Virus record (IMG/VR): IMGVR_UViG_3300040806_003504
Span: 1-47,979 of that record
Length of the DNA stretch: 47,979 bases
DNA from: a virus
Strand: one strand, 5' to 3'
A program made the position numbers and the translations under genes. The notes beneath the pieces were generated by a model, which did no database searches, was not told the origin of the DNA, and saw only the letters and a list, made by a program, of their open reading frames with translations. Below, one piece after another: positions 1 to 10,273 of this stretch (position 1 is its first letter; each line of letters opens with the position of its first letter).

Positions 1-1
1 A

Positions 2-1321
2 GGGTACGCCCTATTTAAATCATATTTTGAACCAGTGTTAAGTAAACCAGACTTTGCTGTTTTAAGAGATATTTTTAGGGATAATGATCTCGGTCCTTCA
101 TATTATACACCAGCATCAAACGGTGCTCCAAGAATGAAGCCGTTTAATTGGTTCTCTCTTACGAATCAATTAGGATTAGGTTCAAACGGTACTTATGATT
201 ATACGACGGTAGGAACCACTAGTGATACTGCTCATGGTTGTCATGTTGCTGGGACAGTCGCAGGTAATACAAAAGGTTGGGCAAGAGATGCAAATATTTA
301 CAACATAGAATTTTATTATGCTGATGCGGTTAACCAAGTTGTTAATAGTTCTCCTCTTACTCCTTCAACACTTTGGGATTATATTCGTGAATGGCATAAT
401 ACAAAGCCAATTAATCCAGTAACAGGAAAAAGAAATCCTACAATATCTAATCACAGTTATGGTGGTACATATACAAAAGATTCATTAATTACAAATGGAA
501 GTTATGATAGTTTAGGAGCAATGAATTTTAGAAGTACTTTATTTAATGCCTATGGAGATTTTGGTCGAGGCTTAACCGATGCTGAATTGGAAGCAAGAGG
601 AGTTAATGTACCAGCAAATGGAAATTGGAAAATAAGTTCATACTCAACAAGTTTACAATCTGATATAGAAGATGCAATTGATGATGGAATTATGGTATGC
701 ATATCATCAGGAAATCATTATCAAAAGAGTACAATAACAGGTGACCAAGATTTTGGTAATATTGCTTATTTAGAAACAGGCGGGACTTTCACGGCAACTT
801 TCTATACTCATCGTGGAGATTCAACTGCTTCAGCTGATAATAGAGCGTTAGTTGTAGGAAACCTTTACGACGAAAGCGATGATAAAAAATCTCCTTCATC
901 TGTTTGTGGAAATATAGTTGATATTCATGCAGCAGGTTCAGGTATTGTAAGTTCAGTATATGGAACAGGTAATGTACAGGATAGCAGAAACAATAGTTTT
1001 TATTTTTCAAAGTATTCAGGAACAAGTATGGCGTCTCCTCAAGTATCAGGAGTACTTGCTTTACTTGCAGAGAGTAATCCTAGTTTAACACAAGCAGATG
1101 CAAATGATTGGTTAAACAAAAATGGAACTGACGATCTTATGCAAGATACAGGAACTGATGATTGTACTGACTTTGAAAGTTTACAAGGAGCAGCAAATAA
1201 AATTTTAAGGTGGATAAACCAAAGACCTGAAACAGGTAATAGTTTTCCAAAAATTAATACAAAGGCACGACCTAACTCAGGAAGATCTTGGCCTAGACCA
1301 AGAATAAGAGTTAGAGGTTAG
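2..1321 (+). CDS. Subtilisin-like (S8 family) serine protease, 5'-truncated by window edge
   Basis: The reading frame is open from base 2, so the true start lies upstream; the GTG at 35 is only the first possible start inside the window. The His motif HGCHVAGTVAG begins with a His codon at 233-235. The oxyanion-hole Asn lies in SSGNHYQ (Asn codon 713-715). The nucleophile lies in SGTSMASPQVSG (Ser codon 1025-1027). These are three of the four hallmark elements of subtilases. The catalytic Asp (usually D-S/T-G) is not in the visible part and is presumably upstream. After the Ser motif come a short helical region and a basic, Arg/Pro-rich tail. It sits 48 bases before a gp8-like baseplate gene, so it may be a virion-associated protease or the C-terminal domain of a larger baseplate or tail protein. 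Its substrate cannot be deduced. Family call is strong; role is inference. Confidence 0.85.
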   Translation, partial: GYALFKSYFEPVLSKPDFAVLRDIFRDNDLGPSYYTPASNGAPRMKPFNWFSLTNQLGLGSNGTYDYTTVGTTSDTAHGCHVAGTVAGNTKGWARDANIYNIEFYYADAVNQVVNSSPLTPSTLWDYIREWHNTKPINPVTGKRNPTISNHSYGGTYTKDSLITNGSYDSLGAMNFRSTLFNAYGDFGRGLTDAELEARGVNVPANGNWKISSYSTSLQSDIEDAIDDGIMVCISSGNHYQKSTITGDQDFGNIAYLETGGTFTATFYTHRGDSTASADNRALVVGNLYDESDDKKSPSSVCGNIVDIHAAGSGIVSSVYGTGNVQDSRNNSFYFSKYSGTSMASPQVSGVLALLAESNPSLTQADANDWLNKNGTDDLMQDTGTDDCTDFESLQGAANKILRWINQRPETGNSFPKINTKARPNSGRSWPRPRIRVRG

Positions 1322-1369
1322 AAACCAGTAATAAATAAACAAATAATATAGAAGAGCGATAGTAACATT

Positions 1370-3334
1370 ATGGCAGAAATCCTAACAAACAATTTTAAAA
1401 GCGATGTAAATAAAATTTTTATCGCTGACGCAAAAGCGAACGACAATTATTATATGTTTGTTTCGAGCATTGGAACATTCAACCCAGTCGACTCTGCCGT
1501 TTCGCAAAATGAGTTCTTAGAGAATACACTTTTCGCAAAACGAATTGATAATGCAGATATCAATTTTATGATAAAGTATTATCCTTGGCAAAGAGGTGTA
1601 GTATATACACAATATGATGATACTGTTGATTTAGCTGGAACAAACTTTTATGCAGTTGTTGGACCTAACGATAATGACACGGGCGATTATCGAGTTTATA
1701 AATGTTTAAATAATGGCTCAGGTGCAACCGCAGAATCTCCACCAACTTTTGATACTGCTAACTTAAATCAAATATATGAAACTGCAGACGGTTATACATG
1801 GAAGTACATGTATCGTTTAACAACATTACAGTTTGAAGGTTATAACGCTTTAGGTTATATTCCAATTGACCCAGCAGCAGTCATTGAACCAAATTCAGTT
1901 TATGGTGGTGGTATTTCTGATATACAAGTTGTGAATCCAATTGCTAACCAAGGTTATCAAATTAAGTTTGGAGTTATGGATTATATCTTCGGTCGAGTAG
2001 GTGGTGTTAATAATCACGGTGAAGTTTCAGTTAGTTTAGATCCTGTAAATAATGATTTTTCTTCAATTGACAACTATTATGTTGGTCAATATCTTTATAT
2101 TACAAACCCAAGCTCAAGTGTTACGAATTTATTTAAAATAGATTATTATAAATTTAATACTTCTTCTGGTAAAGCAGAAATAAGAGTAGGACCTGAACTT
2201 TCAAATCCAAATAGAGGAAATGTTGAAGGTGCAACTCAAGCTGACCCAGTTGTTATTACATCAACAGGTCATAATCTTGTAGCAAGACAACCTATACGTT
2301 TTAGAAACGTTGGCGGTATGGTAGAATTAAATGATGATGACGGTGACGGAAATCCAGTTTATTATGTTGTACCAATCGACGAAGATACGTTTTCTCTTAG
2401 GACAAATACTTCACTATCAGAAAACTTGGACGGTACCGCGTTTACTGCATTTACATCAGGAGGAACTTGGGAAGCTGATAAAGATTTAGTCACTGCAGGA
2501 GTTAAAGTAAATGGTCCTGCTAATATTATTCCTAGAATTGATATTAAAGGAGATGGTCTCGGAGCTGTAGCAATACCTAATTTAAATGACGATACAATAG
2601 AATCAGTCACTGTATTAAATAAAGGTTCAGGATATACAAATGTAACTGCTAGTGTTGTTGACCCTATAGTCGACTTTAATCCTGATGACCCAACAACGAC
2701 AGATGTAAGATGTGTGATAAAACCAGTCATTGAACCTAAAGGTGGACACGGATATAATTTAATTGATGAACTCAAATGTAAACATTTTGGAATGTATGCA
2801 TATATTACTGCAGAAGATAATACAAAGATAGGTGATGTAAATACCTATGGATCTTTAGGTATTGTAAGAACTCCGTCCTTTAGGGATGTTGGTGCAGGTA
2901 CATGGAGAAGCGGACAGGCAAATACAGCAGTTATACCTGATGTGTTTGATAATAGGATAGCGGTCACAACAGATGATTATGGAAGCCTAACAGCAAATAG
3001 TATCGTAACACAAGTTGATGGAAGTAACGAAATTACATTTACTGCCCAAGTACATGAAATTGATGATACATCAAATACTATTTTCTTAGCAGAATATATG
3101 GGTCCTAATCAAAATAATCTCTTAGTTGGGAATGGAGATACATCATTTAACCCTAATCTTCAAATTGTCTCAGATACAGGTCAGAGAATCACAATAAATA
3201 ATCCAGTAGCAGATAATATTGTATACTCAGATTATATACAAAGAACGGGTGAAGTATACTTCATGGAAGATTTCTTCCCATTAGCAAGAACCGACTTATC
3301 AAGAGAAGAATTTAAGTTTGTATTGGAATTTTAA
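1370..3334 (+). CDS. 8: Baseplate wedge protein, T4 gp8-like
   Basis: This 654-residue protein resembles the gp8 baseplate wedge subunits of T4-like marine phages. The N-terminal 150 residues carry the pattern I associate with this family: a start of the type NNFKSDVNKIFIADAKANDN, then W-Q-R-G-V-V-Y-x-Q-Y-D-D, then YRVYKCLNNG, then DGYTWKYMYRL. T4 gp8 is about 334 residues; the extra length here is a central beta-rich insertion from about residue 200 to 560, which includes a segment like PVVITSTGHNLV. The C-terminus (YFMEDFFPLARTDLSREEFK) looks like the family's conserved end. In T4, gp8 is part of each of six wedges around the hub, outside the cell, and links to gp7 and gp10. The gene starts 48 bases after the protease and is followed 15 bases later by the next baseplate gene. 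The ribosome site is weak (GAAGAG, 13 bases upstream). Assignment is by remembered motif, not alignment. Confidence 0.8.
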   Translation: MAEILTNNFKSDVNKIFIADAKANDNYYMFVSSIGTFNPVDSAVSQNEFLENTLFAKRIDNADINFMIKYYPWQRGVVYTQYDDTVDLAGTNFYAVVGPNDNDTGDYRVYKCLNNGSGATAESPPTFDTANLNQIYETADGYTWKYMYRLTTLQFEGYNALGYIPIDPAAVIEPNSVYGGGISDIQVVNPIANQGYQIKFGVMDYIFGRVGGVNNHGEVSVSLDPVNNDFSSIDNYYVGQYLYITNPSSSVTNLFKIDYYKFNTSSGKAEIRVGPELSNPNRGNVEGATQADPVVITSTGHNLVARQPIRFRNVGGMVELNDDDGDGNPVYYVVPIDEDTFSLRTNTSLSENLDGTAFTAFTSGGTWEADKDLVTAGVKVNGPANIIPRIDIKGDGLGAVAIPNLNDDTIESVTVLNKGSGYTNVTASVVDPIVDFNPDDPTTTDVRCVIKPVIEPKGGHGYNLIDELKCKHFGMYAYITAEDNTKIGDVNTYGSLGIVRTPSFRDVGAGTWRSGQANTAVIPDVFDNRIAVTTDDYGSLTANSIVTQVDGSNEITFTAQVHEIDDTSNTIFLAEYMGPNQNNLLVGNGDTSFNPNLQIVSDTGQRITINNPVADNIVYSDYIQRTGEVYFMEDFFPLARTDLSREEFKFVLEF

Positions 3335-3349
3335 GGAACATAAGCAAAG

Positions 3350-6300
3350 ATGCCTATTAATAAAAATTTAAACATTGCTCCATACTTCGATGACTACGAT
3401 GTTGAGAAGCAATTTTACAGAGTCATGTTCAAACCTGGGTATGCTATTCAGGCAAGAGAGCTTACTCAATTACAAACTATTCTCCAGGGTCAGGTCGAGG
3501 CATTTGGCGATAACATATTTAAAGAAGGTTCAATTGTAAAGGGATGTAACTTTACTGAACTCGACGATCTTCAGTTTGTAAAAGTAAATGACGGTCCTAC
3601 AGGATTTAATGCAGAGGCATACATTAGTGGACCTGCAGTAGAAAGTATTCAAGGTCAAGATGTTGAACTTGATTATGTTTATGAAGTTGTTGGACAAACA
3701 ACTGGATTAAGAGCAGAAATTGTTCAGGCTTCAATAGGTTTCCAAACAAGACCACCAGATTTAAATACATTTTATATTAACTACTTAAATACAACTTCAT
3801 TAGCAACTCAATTCCAAGCTGGTGAAAACCTTGTTATTAATCGACACAAATATTTAAGAGGAACAACAACAGGTACTTTAACAAGTGAAGCTGTTATTAC
3901 TTCAGGACTTGCAGTAAGTGCAGGTGTATCAACACCACATGTTGGTAAGTCTTTCGGTATTGAATCTGCTCCTGGTATTATATTCCAAAAAGGTAATTTT
4001 ATATTCGTTTCAGAACAAAGAATCGTTGTTGAGAAATATAATAACTTACCTGATGGAAAGTCTGTTGGTTATCAAGTAGATGAATCTTTAGTTAATGCGT
4101 TACAAGATGCAAGTCTTTATGATAATGCAAACGGTTCTAAAAATGAAAATGCTCCAGGCGCCGACAGATTAAAATTAGTACCAAGATTGGTTGTTATAGA
4201 AACCGCCACAAAAACTTCAGACTTCTTTACGTTAGTTCGTTATCAAAATGGTAATGCAATTACTGTTCGTGACGTTTCACAATACAATGTATTAGGTGAA
4301 GAACTTGCTCGAAGAACATATGAAGAATCAGGAAACTATGTTTTAGAACAATTCCCATTAAGCACGGATGATCGTATTCCAGCAGGTGAAGCAAATACAC
4401 AGGTTCAAGTTGTCATTGGACCAGGAACCGCATATGTAAAAGGTTATCGAGTAGAGAATTCTGCTGACCGAGCATTTACTGTTGACCAAATTACAGGCAC
4501 AGAAGAAATTACAAACCAAAATGTTTCAATGGAATATGGAAACTATTTTGAAGTAACAGGTGGAGATGGTGGTTCAGGGTGGAATGGAAGATTAGATATT
4601 GATATATCAGACCCACCAGCAATTGCACAAACTTCAGCAGCAGCAACAGTAGGTAGTATCACAATACATAATATTACTCCTACTCGAGTATATGCTCATT
4701 CATCTGTATACACGGGTGCTGTAGCAATTACTGATATGGATAGAATTAATGATGGGAATGGTTATGTACAACTTCAACCTACATCAAGCGGTGCACCATT
4801 AATTAAAGAAACAAATAAAAAGGCACTTGTATTTGACACAGGTGTAAATGGTTTATTTGGAACAAACAATACATTAGTTCCTGTAAGGGCTCAAGTGGCT
4901 GCTACGCATACAAACGGAACAATTACTTTAACTGCTAACCCAGGTGAAGATTTTAATTGTCTTAACGATGATATGTTAGTTGTTGATAGTACTTCAGTTC
5001 AGCAACCTATCACAAGTTATTCAACATCACTAAATAATTCTCAGCTTGATATTCAAATTTCTAGTGGATCTGCTACTAACGTAACAGTTTATTATAATAA
5101 GAGATTAATTGGTTCGTCAGACGGAATTGACCCATATAACAAAGTTGTAAGAAGTCCTTATATTAAATTCAATTATGCAGGTGGAACAACCAAGTATAGT
5201 TTAGGATTCCCTGATGTCTTCGATATTATTAGTATCGTTGATTCTACGGGCGAAGATTATTCAAATAGCTTTAGATTAAAACCAAATCAAAAAGATACAT
5301 ATTACGATATATCTTATTTAGAATATATTGAAGGAAGACCTGAACCAACAGGACAAATGACAGTTCAGTTAAAAGTATTTGAAGTAAATACCTCAACTGG
5401 TGAATACTTCTTTACAATTAACAGTTATCCTAATTCATTAGAAGGTTGGGAAATTCCTTCTTATGTATCTTCTTCAGGAACTGTTTATAATTTAAGAGAT
5501 TGCTTTGACTTCAGAGCTTACAACGCAAAAGATACAAATGCAGATTATAATAATGTATCTGCAGGTTCAGCACCTGTTATAACAGCAACAGTTGGAACTT
5601 ATGGAATAGATTTTTCAACTTACGGTGCACCTTTAATTCCCGCAGCTCAACAATCTTTACAAACAGATTTAGAATATTACTTAACAAGAATAGATACGCT
5701 TGCTTGCGATTCATACGGAAATATTAGTTTAATCAAAGGTGAAGAAGATAGAAATGCAGTTCCACCAAGATTAGGAACAGACAAGCTTGCGATTGCACAT
5801 GTTGAAATTCCAACATACCCTGCACTATCTAAGAAACAAGCTGAGGTTCTTCGTAAGTCTGATTACGCAATACGACCAAGAGCAACTGGTATTAAAGCTT
5901 ACACAATGAAAGATATGCACAATCTTGAGAAGAAGATTGATAATATGGCATATTATATTTCATTAAACCAATTGGAATCTGAAACTTCAAATTTAGTTAT
6001 CAGAGACGAACAAGGTTTAAATAGATTTAAGAACGGATTTATTGTTGACCCATTTAATGATTTAACATTATCTGAAATAACGCATCCACAATTTAATGCT
6101 GCAGTACCATTTAATCAAAAGATTTTAACTCCGTCACTAAAAACATTCGCATTAGATTTAGTCTATGATTCTTCAACAGGTTCTTCTATATTCCCGAACT
6201 CTGATGAAGGACAGGCAGCAACAGTTGGAAGAAATTCTAATGTTTCTATTATTTCACAACCTTACGCTTCTAATTTTAGAAACTGTGTTTCTAATTTTTA

Positions 6301-8794
6301 CAAGTATGTCGGTGATGGAATTATATCTCCACCTTATGATGCTGCTTACGACACAACAGTTAACCCTGCTTCTATTGATATTGATTTAACTACTCCTTTC
6401 CAAGAGTTTGTTGATAGTATTCAATCGTTCTTGCCTATGACTGACACATCGGTGTCAACAGTATTTGAAAGAGACCCAGGTCGACGAGGCCGTCGTGGTG
6501 CAGGTACACAAACTCAAACAATCACTACAAGAACAAGTGAAATTGTAATTGATAACAGTACAACAACAGAACAGTTTGTTGGAGAATTTGTTTCTGACTT
6601 TAGATTCCAACCGTTTATGGCGGCAAGAGATATTAAAGTGTATATGTCAGGATTAAGACCTAACCAAAGACATTACTTCTTCTTTGATGGAATTGATGTA
6701 AATGCTCATGTTATGCCAGGTTCAATTACTGCCGATTCTGTAGGAGATGTTCAAAGATTTGGTGAAAAAGGTGCCGCAGTATCAACAGATGCAAATGGTG
6801 TATTGAGAGCGGTCTTTGCCTTACCACCTGAAACATTCTATGTAGGTGATAGAGTATTAGAAATTGTCGACGTGAATCAATATGAAAGTATTGATTCTGG
6901 TTCAACCTCAAAAGGATTCGTTACTTACCGTGCATACAACTTCAGTGTTGAAAAGACAAGTTTAACAACATCTACAAGAGCACCAAACTTTGATGTAAAT
7001 ACAACAACGTCAGTACGAAATGTTGCTCGACGTATTCGAGGTCGTGATCCACTTGCACAAACATTCTTTGTTAAGAAAGGTATGGGACAAGGTTCAAATT
7101 CAGTTTACTTATCTGATGTTGATATTTACTTTAAACGTAAGCCTTCTCAAACTGCAGCAGGTTCAAACGCAAATGCTGCATTGAATGGTGTTAGTGTTCA
7201 AATCCGAGAAGTAGTAAACGGTTATCCAACAAATCAAATTTTACCTTTCGCAAATGTTCATAAGTTACCTGCTTCGGTATTTACTTCTGAAGATGCTTCA
7301 GTAGCAACCAAGTTTACATTTGATGCACCAGTTAGATTAGATATTGAAAAAGAATACGCAATTGTGATTCAGCCTGATGCATCAGATCCAAATTACTTAG
7401 TATATACTTCTAAGGTTGGTGGTACTGATTTAACTCCAGGTGATACACAAGGTTCTGCGATTGTTCAGGATTGGGGTGACGGTGTTCTATTTACTTCAAC
7501 AAATAACTCTGCTTGGAAATCTTATCAAGATGAAGATATTAAGTTTACTGTAAATAGACATAACTTTAATTCTTCGTCAGGTACTGTAAAATTAACAAAT
7601 AACAAAAACGAATTCTTTACAGTAAATAATATCACCGGAAGATTTACAGCAGGTGAAACAATTTATCAAGCAAAAGGAACAAGTGCAACAGTTGGATTAA
7701 CAAATAATAGTAAAACAGTTACAGGTACTGCCTTATCAAGTGTATACAATGAAGGTGACTTCATGATGATTGAAGGTGGTAATCCAGTTGTGAAAGGATT
7801 ATATAAAGTTGTCACAATTGTAAATGCTGATACATTAACTCTTGATAGACCTTGGCCAATTACAACAGGTTCAGCAAATGCAACTCCTGTCGTAACTGGT
7901 GATTTGTGTTTCTATGATTTAAGAAATCCTTTTGAAATGCATTTGGAAAATTCATCTATAAGTTCAGCAAGAGTATTTACGTTAAGTGATCCTGCTGATA
8001 ATACTACAGCAATTTATGGTATTGATAGTGGTTCATCTGCAGATATTGCATCAATTGATAATATCAACTTAAGTTATATTCAACCAATGATTATGCAAGC
8101 ATCCGATGATGTTTCAAAGACTACATTAAGCGGAGAGTTTGTATCTCCTTCTAATGTAAATACATCATACACAATGCCGATGAAGTTTAATGATAATAAT
8201 CACTTCAGTAAAAATGGTGTTGTAATATACAGTATGTCTAATGATCCTTCAAGAACAAAAGTATTTAATATAAATGTCGGTCTTGAAAATGGAAGTAATG
8301 TAACTTCTACACCTTTTGTTGATATTGAAGCATCTAAGCTAATTGCATATCAACACAAGATTACTAACAGTGCTGATACGACGGCAAAATATATTAGTAA
8401 GACGATTGAGTTATCTGAAGATCTTGATGCTGAAGATTTCAATTTAATTCTTACAGCTTATCGACCAACAGGAACAGATATTAAAGTTTATATTAAAGCT
8501 CAGAATGCTTATGATAATGATGAGTTTGATAACTTAGGATGGACTGAGTTAGAATTATTTGAAGGTGTAGGTACTTATTCAACAATTACAAACTTACAAG
8601 ATTACAGAGAACTTAAATTTAGAATTAATAAAACAAATAAAACTGGAGGCCTTGCTGCTAATCCGTTTACTTATACTTCACAGGGTGGTGTATTTGAAGG
8701 ATTTAAGAGATTCCAAATTCGTATAGATTTATTATCTCCTAACATTCATAATGCCCCAACATTAAAGGACTATCGCGGAATTGCGTTGACATAA
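3350..8794 (+). CDS. Large baseplate/fibre-attachment structural protein, DUF4815-like N-terminus
   Basis: This is a 1,814-residue virion protein. Its start (QFYRVMFKPGYAIQARELTQ) matches the N-terminal signature of DUF4815 proteins, which are long structural proteins found near gp8 in marine T4-like phages. A second conserved stretch lies near nt 5780-6070 (AHVEIPTYPALSKK, then AYTMKDMHNLEKKI with a helical look). A third lies near nt 7040-7420: RDPLAQTFFV, then VQIREVVNGYP, then a beta-rich IQPD...YLVYTSKVGG segment. The C-terminus (RFQIRIDLLSPN...KDYRGIAL) also has the look of a conserved end. It probably fills the gp9/gp10 position that connects the baseplate to the fibres; that role is inferred from position. 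AAGGA lies 12 bases before the ATG. The next gene starts one base after the stop codon, so translation is likely coupled. Confidence 0.75.
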   Translation: MPINKNLNIAPYFDDYDVEKQFYRVMFKPGYAIQARELTQLQTILQGQVEAFGDNIFKEGSIVKGCNFTELDDLQFVKVNDGPTGFNAEAYISGPAVESIQGQDVELDYVYEVVGQTTGLRAEIVQASIGFQTRPPDLNTFYINYLNTTSLATQFQAGENLVINRHKYLRGTTTGTLTSEAVITSGLAVSAGVSTPHVGKSFGIESAPGIIFQKGNFIFVSEQRIVVEKYNNLPDGKSVGYQVDESLVNALQDASLYDNANGSKNENAPGADRLKLVPRLVVIETATKTSDFFTLVRYQNGNAITVRDVSQYNVLGEELARRTYEESGNYVLEQFPLSTDDRIPAGEANTQVQVVIGPGTAYVKGYRVENSADRAFTVDQITGTEEITNQNVSMEYGNYFEVTGGDGGSGWNGRLDIDISDPPAIAQTSAAATVGSITIHNITPTRVYAHSSVYTGAVAITDMDRINDGNGYVQLQPTSSGAPLIKETNKKALVFDTGVNGLFGTNNTLVPVRAQVAATHTNGTITLTANPGEDFNCLNDDMLVVDSTSVQQPITSYSTSLNNSQLDIQISSGSATNVTVYYNKRLIGSSDGIDPYNKVVRSPYIKFNYAGGTTKYSLGFPDVFDIISIVDSTGEDYSNSFRLKPNQKDTYYDISYLEYIEGRPEPTGQMTVQLKVFEVNTSTGEYFFTINSYPNSLEGWEIPSYVSSSGTVYNLRDCFDFRAYNAKDTNADYNNVSAGSAPVITATVGTYGIDFSTYGAPLIPAAQQSLQTDLEYYLTRIDTLACDSYGNISLIKGEEDRNAVPPRLGTDKLAIAHVEIPTYPALSKKQAEVLRKSDYAIRPRATGIKAYTMKDMHNLEKKIDNMAYYISLNQLESETSNLVIRDEQGLNRFKNGFIVDPFNDLTLSEITHPQFNAAVPFNQKILTPSLKTFALDLVYDSSTGSSIFPNSDEGQAATVGRNSNVSIISQPYASNFRNCVSNFYKYVGDGIISPPYDAAYDTTVNPASIDIDLTTPFQEFVDSIQSFLPMTDTSVSTVFERDPGRRGRRGAGTQTQTITTRTSEIVIDNSTTTEQFVGEFVSDFRFQPFMAARDIKVYMSGLRPNQRHYFFFDGIDVNAHVMPGSITADSVGDVQRFGEKGAAVSTDANGVLRAVFALPPETFYVGDRVLEIVDVNQYESIDSGSTSKGFVTYRAYNFSVEKTSLTTSTRAPNFDVNTTTSVRNVARRIRGRDPLAQTFFVKKGMGQGSNSVYLSDVDIYFKRKPSQTAAGSNANAALNGVSVQIREVVNGYPTNQILPFANVHKLPASVFTSEDASVATKFTFDAPVRLDIEKEYAIVIQPDASDPNYLVYTSKVGGTDLTPGDTQGSAIVQDWGDGVLFTSTNNSAWKSYQDEDIKFTVNRHNFNSSSGTVKLTNNKNEFFTVNNITGRFTAGETIYQAKGTSATVGLTNNSKTVTGTALSSVYNEGDFMMIEGGNPVVKGLYKVVTIVNADTLTLDRPWPITTGSANATPVVTGDLCFYDLRNPFEMHLENSSISSARVFTLSDPADNTTAIYGIDSGSSADIASIDNINLSYIQPMIMQASDDVSKTTLSGEFVSPSNVNTSYTMPMKFNDNNHFSKNGVVIYSMSNDPSRTKVFNINVGLENGSNVTSTPFVDIEASKLIAYQHKITNSADTTAKYISKTIELSEDLDAEDFNLILTAYRPTGTDIKVYIKAQNAYDNDEFDNLGWTELELFEGVGTYSTITNLQDYRELKFRINKTNKTGGLAANPFTYTSQGGVFEGFKRFQIRIDLLSPNIHNAPTLKDYRGIALT

Positions 8795-8795
8795 T

Positions 8796-8978
8796 ATGGA
8801 TAATTTAAATAGAGATAAGACTGGTGCTGTATTAAATACCGACGCAGCTGCGCTGAATAAATATAAGGTAGAAAGGAATTTGTATCGTAAAGTCGATAGA
8901 ATTCAACAGGACTTATGCGATATCAAAAAAAGCATAGTTGATATTTACGAAAGAATAGAAAAACTGGAAGAAAGATAA
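8796..8978 (+). CDS. Small coiled-coil protein between baseplate and fibre genes
   Basis: A 60-residue protein packed between two structural genes, with one base separating it from each neighbour. The C-terminal 35 residues form a heptad-like amphipathic helix (KVDRIQQDLCDIKKSIVDIY followed by ERIEKLEER), so a coiled-coil oligomer is likely. The N-terminus is DKTGAVLNTD. Small proteins of this type occur in the same position in marine T4-like phages as far as I recall, but I know no assigned function. A linker or assembly role for the flanking structural proteins is possible but only inferred. It is unlikely to be a chance ORF because its start and stop fit the spacing of both neighbours exactly. 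Confidence 0.7.
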   Translation: MDNLNRDKTGAVLNTDAAALNKYKVERNLYRKVDRIQQDLCDIKKSIVDIYERIEKLEER

Positions 8979-8979
8979 G

Positions 8980-10224
8980 ATGGCTCGTAATATAGGCACA
9001 ATTAATACAACACAAACCTTTCAGAATTGGTTTAATAAGACTAATGATCTTGTTGAAGAATTACGAGATAACATTATTACGGCCTCTTCAGGTGGAGATA
9101 CCACAACAGGGGATGCAACTTTAGTCGGTGATTTTACATCTACTAATTTAATCGCAAGTACTTTACTATCATCCGACCAAATAAGTTCTTCTTCGGGTGG
9201 TGTAATTAATTTCCAAGATCCAATACAAATTACAGGTACATCTGCTACAACTGCTACTTTCCTTTTCGCAGGAACTGGTGGTCAGACAAGATATACAGAC
9301 GGAAGTTTATCTTGGGACGTTGGATTAGAAAGTTCAAATCCTGGTCATTTTATTATTGACACAGGAACAGGTCAATCTAAATTTGAATTATCAGTCGCAG
9401 GTACTTTAACAGTTCCTAACTTAATTGTTACTGATGTTATTTCTGCGAATACAATTTCATTAGGTGGTGGCGGTTCAGGTTTAAATTCTGATGACATTGA
9501 AGAAGGAACATTAAACTTATACTATACAGATGCAAGAGCAAGAGCAGCCTTTACAGGTGGAGATGGTATTGCCATTTCTTCAGGTGGAGTAATATCATTT
9601 GACGGAGCTGGTAAACTTACTTCTTATGAAGGTGATTCATATATTTTAGCAGGTTCTGTTGATGTTGGTGATAAGGCATACCTCGCAGGTAAGCAAACTG
9701 CTGGGTCTCCAGTTGGAATATTAAAAACTGAAACAGCAAGTACTGATAAAGAAGTACTACTTTGGAATGCTGGCGGAATTGATGTTAACGGTTATGGTAG
9801 ATTTACCGATGACCTAAGAGTTACAAATGCCAATCTTGTTTTAAGAGATGGGTCAAATGTAATACAGGCATATATCACTTCAGAAGGTGATGCACACTTT
9901 ACAGGTGACGTAACAACATTTGGCTCTGCATCAGACGAAAGATTAAAAGAAAATATTACTCCTTATGCTAAAGGTTTAGCTGAAGTAGAAAATATTAATA
10001 CGTTCACATTTAATTATAAGGACAGACCTGAGGATATACTTCCGGGTGTTATTGCTCAGGAAATAGAACAGATTTTACCAGAAGTGGTTTATGATATTAA
10101 AATGGAGGATGATACTTACAAAGCAGTGAGATATCAGCAGATTGTGCCAGTACTCGTTAACGCAATCAAAGAATTGAGTGAAAAGGTAAAAGATTTAGAA
10201 AACCGTCTAAATAACGACGGATAA
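8980..10224 (+). CDS. Tail fibre protein with C-terminal S74 intramolecular chaperone
   Basis: A 414-residue fibre. The N-terminal 310 residues are a beta-rich, Gly/Ser/Thr-rich shaft, with elements such as LNLYYTDARARAAF that are common in phage fibres. The C-terminal part from SDERLKENI (Ser318, codon 9931-9933) matches the peptidase S74 / endosialidase chaperone domain. This folds the trimer and then cuts itself off at the Ser; the Ser and the Lys five residues later are both present, along with the GVIAQEIEQILPEVV motif and a terminal coiled coil (VLVNAIKELSEKVKDLENRL). Self-cleavage would release about 97 residues. GGAAGAAAG lies just upstream of the ATG. It follows the 60-residue gene by one base and belongs to the baseplate-proximal unit. 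The receptor is unknown. Confidence 0.82.
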   Translation: MARNIGTINTTQTFQNWFNKTNDLVEELRDNIITASSGGDTTTGDATLVGDFTSTNLIASTLLSSDQISSSSGGVINFQDPIQITGTSATTATFLFAGTGGQTRYTDGSLSWDVGLESSNPGHFIIDTGTGQSKFELSVAGTLTVPNLIVTDVISANTISLGGGGSGLNSDDIEEGTLNLYYTDARARAAFTGGDGIAISSGGVISFDGAGKLTSYEGDSYILAGSVDVGDKAYLAGKQTAGSPVGILKTETASTDKEVLLWNAGGIDVNGYGRFTDDLRVTNANLVLRDGSNVIQAYITSEGDAHFTGDVTTFGSASDERLKENITPYAKGLAEVENINTFTFNYKDRPEDILPGVIAQEIEQILPEVVYDIKMEDDTYKAVRYQQIVPVLVNAIKELSEKVKDLENRLNNDG

Positions 10225-10238
10225 TTTGAGTTTGGTCT

Positions 10239-10246
10239 TATAAATA
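10239..10246 (+). promoter_or_regulatory. T4-type late promoter octamer
   Basis: TATAAATA, an exact match to the T4 late -10 element, lies in the 49-base gap 27 bases upstream of the 3,307-residue gene. In T4-like phages this is read by host RNA polymerase with gp55 and the sliding clamp, with no -35 box. The assignment rests on the motif and its intergenic position. Confidence 0.7.
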
Positions 10247-10273
10247 ATAAGTAATACCAAAAGGAAACAGTAA

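Noticed and set aside
1321-1369. Possible late promoter TAATAAATA before the gp8-like gene
   Set aside because: It deviates from TATAAATA and lies in a highly AT-rich gap where such words arise easily. It was not listed as a feature because support is too weak.
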